Under the pieces are notes generated by a model. That model did no database searches. It saw nothing but the letters and a program-made list of their open reading frames with translations, and was not told the DNA's origin. Of a stretch of DNA of 40,544 bases, positions 1-7,518 are shown piece by piece. This DNA is from Candidatus Stackebrandtia faecavium (GTDB lineage: Bacteria > Actinomycetota > Actinomycetes > Mycobacteriales > Micromonosporaceae). The stretch covers positions 1-40,544 of the forward strand of contig DXIM01000109.1 of assembly GCA_019112895.1 (NCBI GenBank). Reading direction: 5' to 3'. The first letter of the stretch is position 1. Each line of letters opens with the position of its first letter. A program made the position numbers and the translations under genes.

Positions 1-1
1 C

Positions 2-24
2 GCTGACCGCTGACCGCTGACCGA
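2..24. repeat. Three tandem copies of a 7-bp unit (GCTGACC)
   Basis: Three head-to-tail copies of GCTGACC stand at the left edge and may continue outside the window. They sit immediately beside a perfect TATAAT on the minus strand, so they would lie at the start of a leftward transcript. They could be slippage repeats or binding sites for a regulator. Confidence 0.7.
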
Positions 25-30
25 ATTATA
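25..30 (-). promoter_or_regulatory. Possible -10 element reading leftward out of the window
   Basis: The minus strand reads TATAAT here, a perfect -10 hexamer. No convincing -35 is visible at 17 nt upstream, where the minus strand reads GATTAC. The target gene would lie beyond the left edge. Bases 1 to 229 hold nothing else I can support as a gene. Confidence 0.25.
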
Positions 31-229
31 CCGTAACGCCCGTTTCGGTAATCGCGGTGTGCTGCGTGGCCGGCAGGAGAACGACGAAGCGGGTGCATGA
101 TTCGTCAGGGTACTGCGGTGCCTCGGCTCTCACCGCTTGGCGACGGCCGTTTCGTTTTCTGCAATGAGGTCGACCGCTGACAGGCCTTGTGGGCGGCGCA
201 ATGCGTGTGTGCCTGTCCGCCGGCAGGTT

Positions 230-811
230 CTAGTCGCTGGGCAGCGGTTTGATGACCCGCGCGGGATTACCGACAGCCACCACATCGGCCGGGATGTCTT
301 TGGTGACAACGGCTCCGGCTCCGACCACGCTGTTGTCGCCGATGGTGACTCCCGCCAGAACAATGACTCCGCCGCCGAGCCACACGTTGTCGCCGATTGT
401 GATGGGATGTCCGGCCTCCCATTTTTGCTGTCGGGGTTCTGCCGGGACGGGGTGGGTGGGCGGCAGCAGCTGCACGTTGGGGCCGATTTGGCAGTCCCGG
501 CCGATCGTGATCGCCGCGACGTCGAGCGCAGTGAAGTTGTAATTGATGTACGTACCTGCACCGATGCTGATGTAACGGCCGTAATCGACGTACAGCGGTG
601 GACGGATCTCGACGTGCGCGCCGAGCTGGCCGATCAGTTGATCCAAAATGGCATGTGCGTCGTCGCCGGAAGTGAACGCGGCATGATATTGAGCAGAAAG
701 ACTGGCCGCTCGGCGTCCTTCGGCGATCAATTCGGGGTCATCGCCCAGGTACCAGTCGCCAGCTTCCATACGCTCGCGGTTGCTGCGGTCATCTACGTGG
801 AATTCGTTCAC
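230..811 (-). CDS. Maltose/galactoside O-acetyltransferase family protein (left-handed beta-helix)
   Basis: Predicted cytoplasmic acetyl-CoA-dependent sugar O-acetyltransferase of the Maa/LacA/NodL family. The N-terminus carries the family's Maa cap (MEAGDWYLGDDPEL). The rest is hexapeptide repeats of isoleucine-glycine type (ITIGDN, VTIGDNSVVGAGAVVTKDIP) and the C-terminal GNPARVIK signature. A histidine in the loop PPTHPVPAEPR fits the catalytic His of the family. I chose the GTG start at 811, giving 193 residues, because the longer frame to 886 would overlap the hairpin terminator of the upstream endonuclease gene. An ATG at 769 is a further possibility. No strong Shine-Dalgarno is visible. 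It follows the endonuclease on the same strand but is separated by that terminator, so it is probably transcribed alone. The acceptor sugar cannot be told from sequence. Confidence 0.88.
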   Translation of the reverse strand: MNEFHVDDRSNRERMEAGDWYLGDDPELIAEGRRAASLSAQYHAAFTSGDDAHAILDQLIGQLGAHVEIRPPLYVDYGRYISIGAGTYINYNFTALDVAAITIGRDCQIGPNVQLLPPTHPVPAEPRQQKWEAGHPITIGDNVWLGGGVIVLAGVTIGDNSVVGAGAVVTKDIPADVVAVGNPARVIKPLPSD

Positions 812-856
812 GGACGCAGTGTATGAACCGCGCCGTCGTTTGTGGTTGATATGACA

Positions 857-886
857 GTGTCCCGTCGCGATGAAGCGACGGGACAC
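857..886 (-). terminator. Hairpin terminator after the endonuclease gene
   Basis: A perfect 12-bp inverted repeat (857-868 with 875-886) closes a 6-nt loop. It lies 78 bp past the stop of the minus-strand endonuclease and before the acetyltransferase start. There is no T-run, which is common for actinobacterial terminators. Confidence 0.7.
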
Positions 887-963
887 ATGCCTTAAGGCCT
901 AGCTGATGCTCGTTCGCAAATATGCCGGGTTGAACTCGCGGTGGTAAGCATCTGGCCGGGGCT

Positions 964-1746
964 TTACGCCCAGATTTCATTGACCCATTCCGGGTGGTCG
1001 ATGAACGGGTTGCGGTTCTTCTGGTAGTCCTCGAAGATCACGTCGTTGCGCTTCATTTCGAAGTCGTCCGGCGGGTCTTCTTCGTTCCACTGCTTCAGGA
1101 CCGACAGCTTGCCGTGGAGCGGCTGCTTGCCGTTTTCGACTTCATCGTTGGCTTGGAGGTCGAGTTCGCCGTCTTCGCCTTCGTAACGCACGTCCATGTA
1201 CAGGATCATGCGGGCAACGTCGCCTTTGACCTCGTCGCGCGGTTCGAACGAGTCCGAGTCGTAGAAGTTGCCGGGGGCGTCTTCCACCTCTTCGCCGCCT
1301 TCATCGAAGTCGAGGTTGCTGCGGGTGGAGTTGACGGTCGGGTTCGTTGGCCGCAGGTGGTGGAGGTCAGTTCCCGGGCCCTTCGAGGTGCCGAAGTCGC
1401 CGTGGCTCTTCGCCCACGTGTGCTCGCGGTTCCATTCGCCACCGTCCGGTTCGGAGTTGCCTGTATACAGCAGGATGACGTTGCCGTCATTCTCCGGGTC
1501 GCTGTCGGTGTCGGGGATCGCGTCCTTGACGCCGTCGTAGCTGAGTTCCTCATGGCCACTGATGATGTCGTTCAGGGCGGCCTTCAGCTCGTCGCCGCTT
1601 TTTCCTTCGGCGTCGTTGTAGTAGTCCGCAGGCGCTTCGTACGGCGACAGGGTCTCGTCGGCGGAGGCGGTGGGGGCGAGCAGTGCGGTGGTGCCCGCCA
1701 GTGTGCCCGCGGCGACTAGAGCTATTCCGAGTCGAGTTCGACGCAT
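964..1746 (-). CDS. Secreted endonuclease I family nuclease
   Basis: Predicted extracellular non-specific nuclease of the endonuclease I (EndA/Vvn) family. A signal peptide with an arginine-rich start, a hydrophobic stretch and an A-S-A-type cleavage site near residue 30 is evident. The ββα-metal core is seen as WNREHTWAKSHG, where Glu and His match the metal ligand and general base of Vvn. It is followed by TDLHHLRPTNP, RSNLDF and the C-terminal RNPFIDHPEWV block typical of the family. I prefer the second of two in-frame ATGs (1746) because an AAGGA lies 9 nt upstream. The ATG at 1752 would leave only 3 nt. The mature protein is markedly acidic, as in secreted proteins of salt-tolerant bacteria. 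A hairpin terminator follows. The likely role is DNA scavenging or biofilm DNA degradation, which is inference. Confidence 0.92.
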   Translation of the reverse strand: MRRTRLGIALVAAGTLAGTTALLAPTASADETLSPYEAPADYYNDAEGKSGDELKAALNDIISGHEELSYDGVKDAIPDTDSDPENDGNVILLYTGNSEPDGGEWNREHTWAKSHGDFGTSKGPGTDLHHLRPTNPTVNSTRSNLDFDEGGEEVEDAPGNFYDSDSFEPRDEVKGDVARMILYMDVRYEGEDGELDLQANDEVENGKQPLHGKLSVLKQWNEEDPPDDFEMKRNDVIFEDYQKNRNPFIDHPEWVNEIWA

Positions 1747-1769
1747 CAGCATCTGTCCTTTTCGTGAGT

Positions 1770-1788
1770 GACATCGAGTGACGATGTC
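1770..1788. promoter_or_regulatory. Inverted repeat upstream of the endonuclease gene
   Basis: GACATCG and CGATGTC face each other across 5 bp, about 20 bp before the endonuclease start. It could be an operator or a 5' UTR hairpin. The stretch 1789-2000 is visibly richer in A/T than the rest of the window and holds no supportable gene. The DUF2785 gene ends at 2001 and reads toward the endonuclease gene. Confidence 0.35.
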
Positions 1789-2000
1789 GTTACCATTAAT
1801 CGACGCATGTCGATACGGTCAGGCTCACACGGGCGAACGTCGTCGCGCTATAGACGAAAATGCGATATAGATATGTACGAAAGTATGATGCGTGATGGTG
1901 AAGACTCGAAAATGGGTCTCTCAGCAGTGGTGGAACCGTGCTGCAGGACGGCTCCCCAATCACGGTATTACTTGCCGTTAGTCCTAAATTTCCTGAAAAT

Positions 2001-2822
2001 TCAGGCCAACGGTGGCCATGCCGAACGGATCGTGTCCGTCAAGGCCGGTTCAATGGAGCTCCAGCGCGATGCACCGTCCTCCGTCAGCCGCGCCCGACTA
2101 GCGTGCACGTAAACCGCGTTCATCAAACGCAAGAGGTTTTGACGCCACACGGGAACCGGGACCGCATCAGCGTCCCTGCGCAATGCCTGGCTGATGCGTA
2201 GCAGCCAAGCTTCCACATCGTTGTGTGCCAGCTCATCCCGCAGCAGCGTGGACGTCAACGCCAGTGCGAGACGTTGATCCTCCAATGCATCCCACAGGTG
2301 CTCGTCGCGCAGTACTCGCGTGATGACGAGCCCGATGAGATCACGGAGCCTTTCCGCATCGCTATGGCGACTAACACCGAAGGCCCCGACCGTGTCTGCG
2401 CCGTGCGCGACGGCATGCAGCCAGCCAAGCGAGGTGTCGTAACCGCGCAAGTCCTTCTCCGCCAGCCACCAGCACGAGAATGCGTCATACCAGCGCCCCA
2501 TAACGGATGCCGAAACGATGGGTCGAGCCGTGTCCCGGCTGACGAGCTCCGCGATAATGAGTGTGGCGAATGTGCGTGCCTGAATCTGTGGGTGAGCGAG
2601 CTGTGTGCAGATGCGCTCGCCGACGAGTTCGGCCGAATCATCGAAGTGGCCACGCTCCACCCAGGTGGCGAAGACCGGGTACACGAGCCCATCGCGCACA
2701 GCCGGATCCGCGGCGGCGAGCCCGTCGAGCAGGTCGTCGAGCAGGTCTACCGGGCGGACGCCTTGCGGTACGGCGAAGTCGTTGTCGAGGATTCGTGTCC
2801 AGGCGTCATTCATGTGCTTCAT
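2001..2822 (-). CDS. DUF2785 family protein of unknown function
   Basis: Predicted soluble, largely helical protein of 273 residues (270 if the ATG at 2813 is used; neither start has a clear Shine-Dalgarno). I assign it to the DUF2785 family from the central signature DLRGYDTSLGWLHAVAHGAD and the preceding helices with the RDGLVYPVF block. The family has no established biochemical function and lacks recognisable catalytic motifs. No signal peptide or membrane segment is present. The reading frame stays open upstream to 3299, but that part is antisense to the DUF1992 gene and is not protein-like, so I exclude it. It is divergent from the DUF1992 gene with under 100 bp between starts. A short inverted repeat CCTGAA/TTCAGG overlaps its stop codon at 1992-2005. 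Confidence 0.75.
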   Translation of the reverse strand: MKHMNDAWTRILDNDFAVPQGVRPVDLLDDLLDGLAAADPAVRDGLVYPVFATWVERGHFDDSAELVGERICTQLAHPQIQARTFATLIIAELVSRDTARPIVSASVMGRWYDAFSCWWLAEKDLRGYDTSLGWLHAVAHGADTVGAFGVSRHSDAERLRDLIGLVITRVLRDEHLWDALEDQRLALALTSTLLRDELAHNDVEAWLLRISQALRRDADAVPVPVWRQNLLRLMNAVYVHASRARLTEDGASRWSSIEPALTDTIRSAWPPLA

Positions 2823-2909
2823 TGAAATGCAGGTATTGACGTCTGTGCAAGGAAATATCCTCGCCGACCCTCCTCGAAGATGATTGTGCGCAAAGCGCGT
2901 ACCGAAACG

Positions 2910-3329
2910 ATGCCGGCGCCTGGTAAGAACGTGTACATGAGTCGCTACGAGGACCATATTGAACGCCAAATTCGCCAGGCCCAAGAGCGCGGCGAATTCG
3001 AGAACCTGCCGGGCGCGGGCAAACCACTTTCGGGCAAGGGGCAGCCACTGCACGAGGACTGGTGGCTGCAGGAATACCTGACGCGGGAACAAGCGGGGAC
3101 GGAAGCGCTGCCCACCAACATTCGCCTCAACAAGGAGCATGGGGAGCTGGCCTCGACGCTGGCGCGGGAACACTCGGAACAACGGGTACGCGAAATCGTC
3201 GCCGACTTGAACGTGCGCATCGATGCGGCACGCCGCGGTATCGCCGATGGTCCGCCGCTTCGGGTTGGGCCGGTCGATGTCGAGGAGGCCGTGGCGCAAT
3301 GGCGTGAGTCGAAGAAAACCGCCGGCTAG
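2910..3329 (+). CDS. DUF1992 (DnaJC28-like conserved domain) protein
   Basis: Small soluble protein of the DUF1992 family, named after the conserved region of DNAJC28. The hallmark is DHIERQIRQAQERGEFENLPG followed by AGKPL, at the N-terminus as in other actinobacterial members. The remainder is charged helix with a WWLQEYLTRE block. Function is not established. Three in-frame ATGs exist (2880, 2910, 2937) with no good ribosome-binding site. I chose 2910 because the resulting lead-in length resembles that of relatives. Its TAG stop shares bases with the stop of the convergent nitrilase gene, the two stops overlapping within the palindrome CTAG. Confidence 0.82.
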   Translation: MPAPGKNVYMSRYEDHIERQIRQAQERGEFENLPGAGKPLSGKGQPLHEDWWLQEYLTREQAGTEALPTNIRLNKEHGELASTLAREHSEQRVREIVADLNVRIDAARRGIADGPPLRVGPVDVEEAVAQWRESKKTAG

Positions 3330-4111
3330 CGAAGGACACGGTGCGACAGGCTCGGCAAGATCTTGCGCACCGTATCCGTGAGCCCCATATCGATCTCGTA
3401 GGTTTCGACCGATGGGAACATGCCCAGGTCAACGCGCACTGCTCCCATCGGGTCGACGACGATACTGCGCCCGATGCCGGTGCGCGCGCCGGAGGGCGGC
3501 TTGGTCTGGTCGCCCGCCTTATCGACGGCGACAGTCCACATAGTGTTTTCGATGGCGCGAGCGCGAACCAAGGTCATCCAGTGTTCCTCCTTGAACGTCC
3601 CCTGGGCCCAGGCCGCGATGATCACGAAAGCTTCCGCGCCGCGATCGACCAGGGCCCGAAACAGCTCCGGAAACCGCAGGTCGTAACACGTGACCAGCCC
3701 GATGCGCGTGCCGGCGATATCTACGATGGCCGGCTCGTTGCCGGCGGAGACATCGTCGGATTCGGCGAAACTGAACGCGTCGAACAGATGGATCTTGCGG
3801 TAAGTCGAGACGAGCCCGCCACCGGCGTCGATCGCGACCGCAGTGTTGTACACCTTGCCGTGGTCGCTGGGCTCGAAGATCCCAGCGATGACTGCCGTGC
3901 CCGCTTCCCGAGCCCGTTCGCGCAGACCCGTCACGAAGGGTCCATCGACCGGTTGCGCCAACGAGTTCAGGTCGTTGCCGAAACGGGTGAGCATGGCTTC
4001 AGGAAAAATCGCGAGGTCCGCGTCTGGGCATTGCTCAAGGGCACGCCCCGCGGCGGCTAGGTTGGCTCTCGGGTCGTCCTCGACTTCGATTTGACATAGC
4101 GCTACGCGCAT
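3326..4111 (-). CDS. Carbon-nitrogen hydrolase (nitrilase superfamily)
   Basis: Predicted cytoplasmic amidase-type hydrolase of 261 residues. The nitrilase catalytic triad is complete: Glu38 in FPEAM, Lys106 in YRKIHLFD and Cys142 in VTCYDLRFPEL. The downstream RARAIENTMW block is also typical. The start at 4111 has an AGGGG ribosome-binding site 6 nt upstream; a longer frame to 4165 would overlap the preceding gene. The substrate is unknown. The sequence is closest in style to the ω-amidase/Nit2-like or generic deaminated-glutathione amidase branch, but I would not assign one. It is the third gene of a minus-strand operon, 20 bp after a methyltransferase, which itself overlaps a regulator. 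A role in the same small-molecule pathway as that methyltransferase is inference. Confidence 0.92.
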   Translation of the reverse strand: MRVALCQIEVEDDPRANLAAAGRALEQCPDADLAIFPEAMLTRFGNDLNSLAQPVDGPFVTGLRERAREAGTAVIAGIFEPSDHGKVYNTAVAIDAGGGLVSTYRKIHLFDAFSFAESDDVSAGNEPAIVDIAGTRIGLVTCYDLRFPELFRALVDRGAEAFVIIAAWAQGTFKEEHWMTLVRARAIENTMWTVAVDKAGDQTKPPSGARTGIGRSIVVDPMGAVRVDLGMFPSVETYEIDMGLTDTVRKILPSLSHRVLR

Positions 4112-4131
4112 TGGGCGCCCCTTTCCAGTCG

Positions 4132-5085
4132 CTACGCGGCTTCGAGCAGGTATCCCGGTGCCCACCAGTAGTCGTGGAGCAGTACCGGTTCAAGCTGCCG
4201 CGTGAAGCCGGCATCGTGCAGATCCTGTTGCCATTGAAGGATAGGCCGCTCGTCGTGGGTTACGTCCGGGTCGAAGTATCCGAACATGACCGGCATCAAG
4301 AACCCTTGGGCGACGAGGCCGCCGTCGCCGTCGTACTCGGCCAAGCCGTTCTCGTAGGCGCAAACGACACGCAGGAACCACTCCGGGTGACACGAATCTT
4401 TCGGGTCCAGGTCGAATTCGGCGATCAATATTCGGTTAACCCGGGGCCGTAGCCAGGCCAACGCTTCGCGCCGAGCCTGAGGATCGAGGTTGTGGAGACT
4501 GAACGTTGCCTGTGCCAGGTCCCAGCTCCTCGAGGCAAGCGGGCTACCGGGTAGCTGTTCGAGGCCGGCGTTGACCCCATCGTGCGGGACGCGTCGATGC
4601 CGCAGTTGCGTCAGCGTGTGTCGGTACAGGCTGGGCGACGGTTCCACGATGTCGACGTGCCCGACGCTGTCACCCAGAGCCGGCAGCAGCGCCTCGCCGT
4701 CCCCGGGCCCGATGTCGAGCAGGCGTGTGGGGCGCAGCCGCTCATAACGGTCGCGCAACCGCTGCTGCAATGCCGCGTACAGGGAGGCATTGCCGCCGCC
4801 TCGGATGAATGCGGTGAATGCTTCGGGCCGGGTGTAGATCTCGTGGCGTCCGGAGCGGCCGATGCGGTCGAGGTACTGCGTCGCCGCCGGATAGACGCGA
4901 CTGTTCGCGTCGTCGTGCGCCGCCTGTCGCGCGTAGCGGGCTGCGGATTCGTTGTAGTCCCGGGCGAAAGCCAGCACCGCCAGATAAAACCATGTCCGAG
5001 CGCAATCGGCCTTGTGTTCCAAATCGGATAGTGCTTCGCCATCCTGGAACCCGCGCCACAGCACGAAAAGCGCGGGATCGTTCAT
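4132..5085 (-). CDS. Class I SAM-dependent methyltransferase with helical N-terminal region
   Basis: 317 residues. Motif I of class I methyltransferases is clear at residues 121-130 (RLLDIGPGDG), followed by an acidic strand end (VDIVEPS) and the later strand LAQATFSLHNL. Residues 1-95 form a separate helical region rich in Ala, Arg and aromatic residues (TWFYLAVLAFARDYNESAAR). I do not recognise that region; it may form a substrate lid. The ATG overlaps the TGA of the upstream regulator (ATGA) and is preceded by GGAG, so translation is coupled. The substrate is unknown. Together with the nitrilase-like gene it looks like a small modification cassette under its own regulator. Confidence 0.85.
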   Translation of the reverse strand: MNDPALFVLWRGFQDGEALSDLEHKADCARTWFYLAVLAFARDYNESAARYARQAAHDDANSRVYPAATQYLDRIGRSGRHEIYTRPEAFTAFIRGGGNASLYAALQQRLRDRYERLRPTRLLDIGPGDGEALLPALGDSVGHVDIVEPSPSLYRHTLTQLRHRRVPHDGVNAGLEQLPGSPLASRSWDLAQATFSLHNLDPQARREALAWLRPRVNRILIAEFDLDPKDSCHPEWFLRVVCAYENGLAEYDGDGGLVAQGFLMPVMFGYFDPDVTHDERPILQWQQDLHDAGFTRQLEPVLLHDYWWAPGYLLEAA

Positions 5086-6116
5086 GAGGTCTCCTTAGGC
5101 GACTGCGAAGTTGAGCTGATCCAGCCTCGCTGGGTCGCATGTATTCCAAGATGGAATCGTGTACGGGCGCCCAGCCTCGCCATCAGCCTGTGGAGCCGGC
5201 GCTGGAAGGTCCGATAACTGATGTCGAGTTGTCGCGCGATCGCTTGGTCCGGCATGCCGGTCATGAGCAGTGCCAACATTCGGGACTCGTCCGGCGTGGG
5301 CGCATCCGAGGAGCTCGACGGGCTGTTCAAATGATCCGACAGCGGTAGTGCCTGCGCCCACAGGGTCTCGAAAAATTCACATAGGGCAGTCAGGAGGCCC
5401 GAGGAATGGACGACGATGATGCTGGTGAACTCGACTGGGGCCGCCCGCAGTGGGATGATCCCGAGCCGGTCGTCGGCGATGACCATCTTGATCGGCGTAT
5501 TCGCCATGACTCGCGCCTGTTCGCCGAGTTTGATGCATTCCTCGATGTCGTTGGCCATGGTGTGGAATTCGGCGAGCCCATCAGCGTCGTACAGGACCCT
5601 GTAGTCGATGCCACGTTGCATCGTTTCGATCTGGATCGGCATGACCGCGGTCTCCGGGTGTGCCTGTTGTGGAGACTTATTCGCATAAGGCGGTCGATCG
5701 ATGGCGCGGATTTCGTTGCGTGCGCTGCGTTGTAGCTGTTCGCCGCGACGAAGCACGGCCTCGTGGCCGGTCACTACCTCGACGAGATCGACCGGATCGC
5801 GTTCCTTGGCTGAGGCGTGGAAGCGGGCGGCCAACATCTGAATGTGGCTGCGCGTCCGTCGTATTTCTTCTTCCTGGCCAGCCAGGAGTGCCTCGAGCGC
5901 GATATCGGGGGCTACCGCAACGAAGCGATCCGCTTGGGTCGTTTCGGTAGGCAATCGTCCCACAAGGCTGAGCTTCTCCAAGGAACCCAGGGTGTATTGC
6001 ACCTGACCGCTGGGGATTCCGGTGGCGGAACTGAGCTCAGTGGCGGTCGCCGCACCATCGAGTAGGGCTTCGTAGAGTTGTTGCTGGACCTCACTGAGAT
6101 TGATGGCCGTCAACAT
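5082..6116 (-). CDS. TrmB/LuxR-type two-HTH transcriptional regulator
   Basis: 344-residue DNA-binding regulator. The N-terminus (about 1-60) looks like a TrmB-family winged helix (LYEALLDGAATATELSSATG, then a recognition-helix-like GQVQYTLGSLEKL). The middle resembles the phospholipase-D-like sensor region found in such proteins. The C-terminus (about 275-335) is a LuxR/GerE-type helix-turn-helix (LMTGMPDQAIARQLDISYRT, then RLHRLMARLG). This architecture is widespread in actinobacteria, often beside biosynthetic or modification genes. It heads the operon with methyltransferase and nitrilase and overlaps the methyltransferase by 4 bp. It likely controls its own operon, perhaps in response to a product, which is inference. 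The divergent intergenic region of 447 bp upstream would hold its promoter. Confidence 0.87.
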   Translation of the reverse strand: MLTAINLSEVQQQLYEALLDGAATATELSSATGIPSGQVQYTLGSLEKLSLVGRLPTETTQADRFVAVAPDIALEALLAGQEEEIRRTRSHIQMLAARFHASAKERDPVDLVEVVTGHEAVLRRGEQLQRSARNEIRAIDRPPYANKSPQQAHPETAVMPIQIETMQRGIDYRVLYDADGLAEFHTMANDIEECIKLGEQARVMANTPIKMVIADDRLGIIPLRAAPVEFTSIIVVHSSGLLTALCEFFETLWAQALPLSDHLNSPSSSSDAPTPDESRMLALLMTGMPDQAIARQLDISYRTFQRRLHRLMARLGARTRFHLGIHATQRGWISSTSQSPKETS

Positions 6117-6270
6117 GTTCGAATCTTGCCATTGTTGTCCGCATCACGTCAACGGCGAGCTTACGCCACTCAGAAGCCTTTCTAATTCGCATCGGCGCTC
6201 ATAGGCTCGGGATACGGCAAAGAGATGCTATTCGCCACCTGAAGCACTGTCCGCTCACAGGAAGGACGCG

Positions 6271-6381
6271 ATGATTTCTCGTGAGGCTCGTAGTAAGAAT
6301 GGGAGCGGCCATTGTGGCTTCGACAACCAGCCCCGAGAACGCATGTGGACTTATCTCTTTGGTCGTATCGGATTGTCATAA
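6271..6381 (+). CDS. Possible small basic protein, 36 residues
   Basis: An ATG at 6271 is preceded by GGAAGG 5 nt upstream and opens a 36-codon frame ending in TAA. The product begins MISREARSKNGSGHCGF and is basic, with an aromatic C-terminal part (MWTYLFGRIGLS). I recognise no family. The ribosome-binding site and the hairpin after it give it the outline of a small transcription unit. A chance ORF of this length is quite possible. Confidence 0.28.
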   Translation: MISREARSKNGSGHCGFDNQPRERMWTYLFGRIGLS

Positions 6382-6446
6382 CTCGTAACCTCAAACCCAC
6401 GTGACACGTACATGTCTCGTCCCGGCATCGAGGCACACGCGTCACA

Positions 6447-6487
6447 CGTAGTCGCCGCTGACCGGGCACGGGCCAGCGGCGACTACG
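6447..6487 (+). terminator. Strong hairpin upstream of truB (14-bp perfect arms)
   Basis: Arms 6447-6460 and 6474-6487 are perfectly complementary with a 13-nt loop. It lies between divergent genes, where an ordinary terminator is not expected, unless the small ORF before it is transcribed. No T-run follows. It could also act as a truB leader structure. Confidence 0.5.
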
Positions 6488-6563
6488 CGTGGTGGGCTGG
6501 GGGCACGGCTCGCAACCCTGACACGGTGACCGGTCATTCCAAGCGTCTGCCAGGCTTGAACCC

Positions 6564-7448
6564 GTGGATGACACACCAACCGGATTCGTCATAGTCGACA
6601 AAGAACCAGACATGACCTCGCATGACGTGGTTGCGCGCATGCGCAGGATCGCCCGTACCCGCAAAGTCGGGCACGGTGGCACACTCGACCCTATGGCGAC
6701 CGGCGTGCTCGTGCTGGCGGTCGGTCGGATCACCCGCCTGCTGACTTACGTGTCCGGCAGCGATAAAAGCTATGAAGGCACGATTCAGCTGGGCCGCACG
6801 ACCGTGACCGACGACGCCGAAGGCGAGGTCACGTCGACGACGGATGCCGGATCCGTCACCGACACTCAGATCACCGACGCTTTGGCCACAATGGTCGGCG
6901 ACATCGCGCAAGTGCCCAGTGCGGTCAGCGCGATCAAGATCAAGGGGCAACGCGCGTATAAGCGAGTGGCAGCCGGCGAGGACGTCGAGTTGCCGCCTCG
7001 GCAGGTCACCATCAGCAAGCTCGACGTCGTCGATATCCGCCGTGGCGCTAGTGTCATCGATATCGACATTGCGGTCGAATGCTCGTCAGGCACGTATATC
7101 CGGGCGATCGCACGCGACCTCGGAGAGCATCTGTCCGTCGGTGGTCACCTCGCCGCATTGCGCCGCACCAGTGTCGCCGGCTTCGGAATAGATGAGGCGC
7201 AGACGTTGTCGAGCCTGGCCGAAAAGGAAACTCCGATCACCCACTCCACGCTAGACACCGTCCGGCGCCTGCTGCCATGTCGGTCGGTGACTGCTGAGGA
7301 CGCCCGAAAACTGGGGCACGGCGGCAAAATCTCCGCGGCGGGTTTCGATGGCCCGTATGCGATCATCGGGCCGGACGAAACCGTCGTGGCTATTGTGTCC
7401 GAAAAGGCGGGTTCCGCACGCCCGGAAGTTGTCCTAGCGCCACGGTGA
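6564..7448 (+). CDS. truB: tRNA pseudouridine synthase B
   Basis: Converts U55 of tRNA to pseudouridine in the T loop. The catalytic motif GHGGTLDPMATGVLVL is at residues 36-51 with the nucleophilic Asp42. SGTYIRAIARDLGE and the KRVAAGE region are also typical. At 294 residues it is of normal length, with a C-terminal part resembling the actinobacterial TruB C-terminal domain. The start is GTG at 6564; an ATG at 6568 is in another frame and stops at once. Only a weak AGG lies upstream. It precedes ribF as in many actinobacteria, but a 652-residue unknown gene is inserted between them. Confidence 0.97.
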   Translation: MDDTPTGFVIVDKEPDMTSHDVVARMRRIARTRKVGHGGTLDPMATGVLVLAVGRITRLLTYVSGSDKSYEGTIQLGRTTVTDDAEGEVTSTTDAGSVTDTQITDALATMVGDIAQVPSAVSAIKIKGQRAYKRVAAGEDVELPPRQVTISKLDVVDIRRGASVIDIDIAVECSSGTYIRAIARDLGEHLSVGGHLAALRRTSVAGFGIDEAQTLSSLAEKETPITHSTLDTVRRLLPCRSVTAEDARKLGHGGKISAAGFDGPYAIIGPDETVVAIVSEKAGSARPEVVLAPR

Positions 7449-7506
7449 TCCCTGGCCGCGCAGTGCGCGGTGATACGAGCGCGGCGGTGATGCAGCCCCG
7501 GCTGGC

Positions 7507-7512
7507 TAAGAT
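7507..7512 (+). promoter_or_regulatory. Leaderless-type -10 element (TAAGAT) for the 652-residue gene
   Basis: TAAGAT matches TANNNT and ends 6 nt before the ATG at 7519, so transcription would begin at or next to the start codon. No Shine-Dalgarno is present. The same geometry recurs at dapB, the three lepB genes and xerC. Confidence 0.5.
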
Positions 7513-7518
7513 CCGAAG

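Larger units (their letters stand above)
6117..6563. other. 447-bp divergent intergenic region
   Basis: This lies between the minus-strand regulator and truB. It contains a possible 36-residue ORF (6271-6381) with a good ribosome-binding site and, 65 bp later, a perfect 14-bp hairpin (6447-6487). No tRNA or recognised riboswitch is visible. In many actinobacteria rbfA and a phosphoesterase gene precede truB. Here they are absent from this position. Confidence 0.6.

Noticed and set aside
137-826. Long plus-strand frame antisense to the acetyltransferase
   Set aside because: The minus strand encodes a clear hexapeptide-repeat enzyme; open antisense frames are common at this GC and this one shows no protein features.
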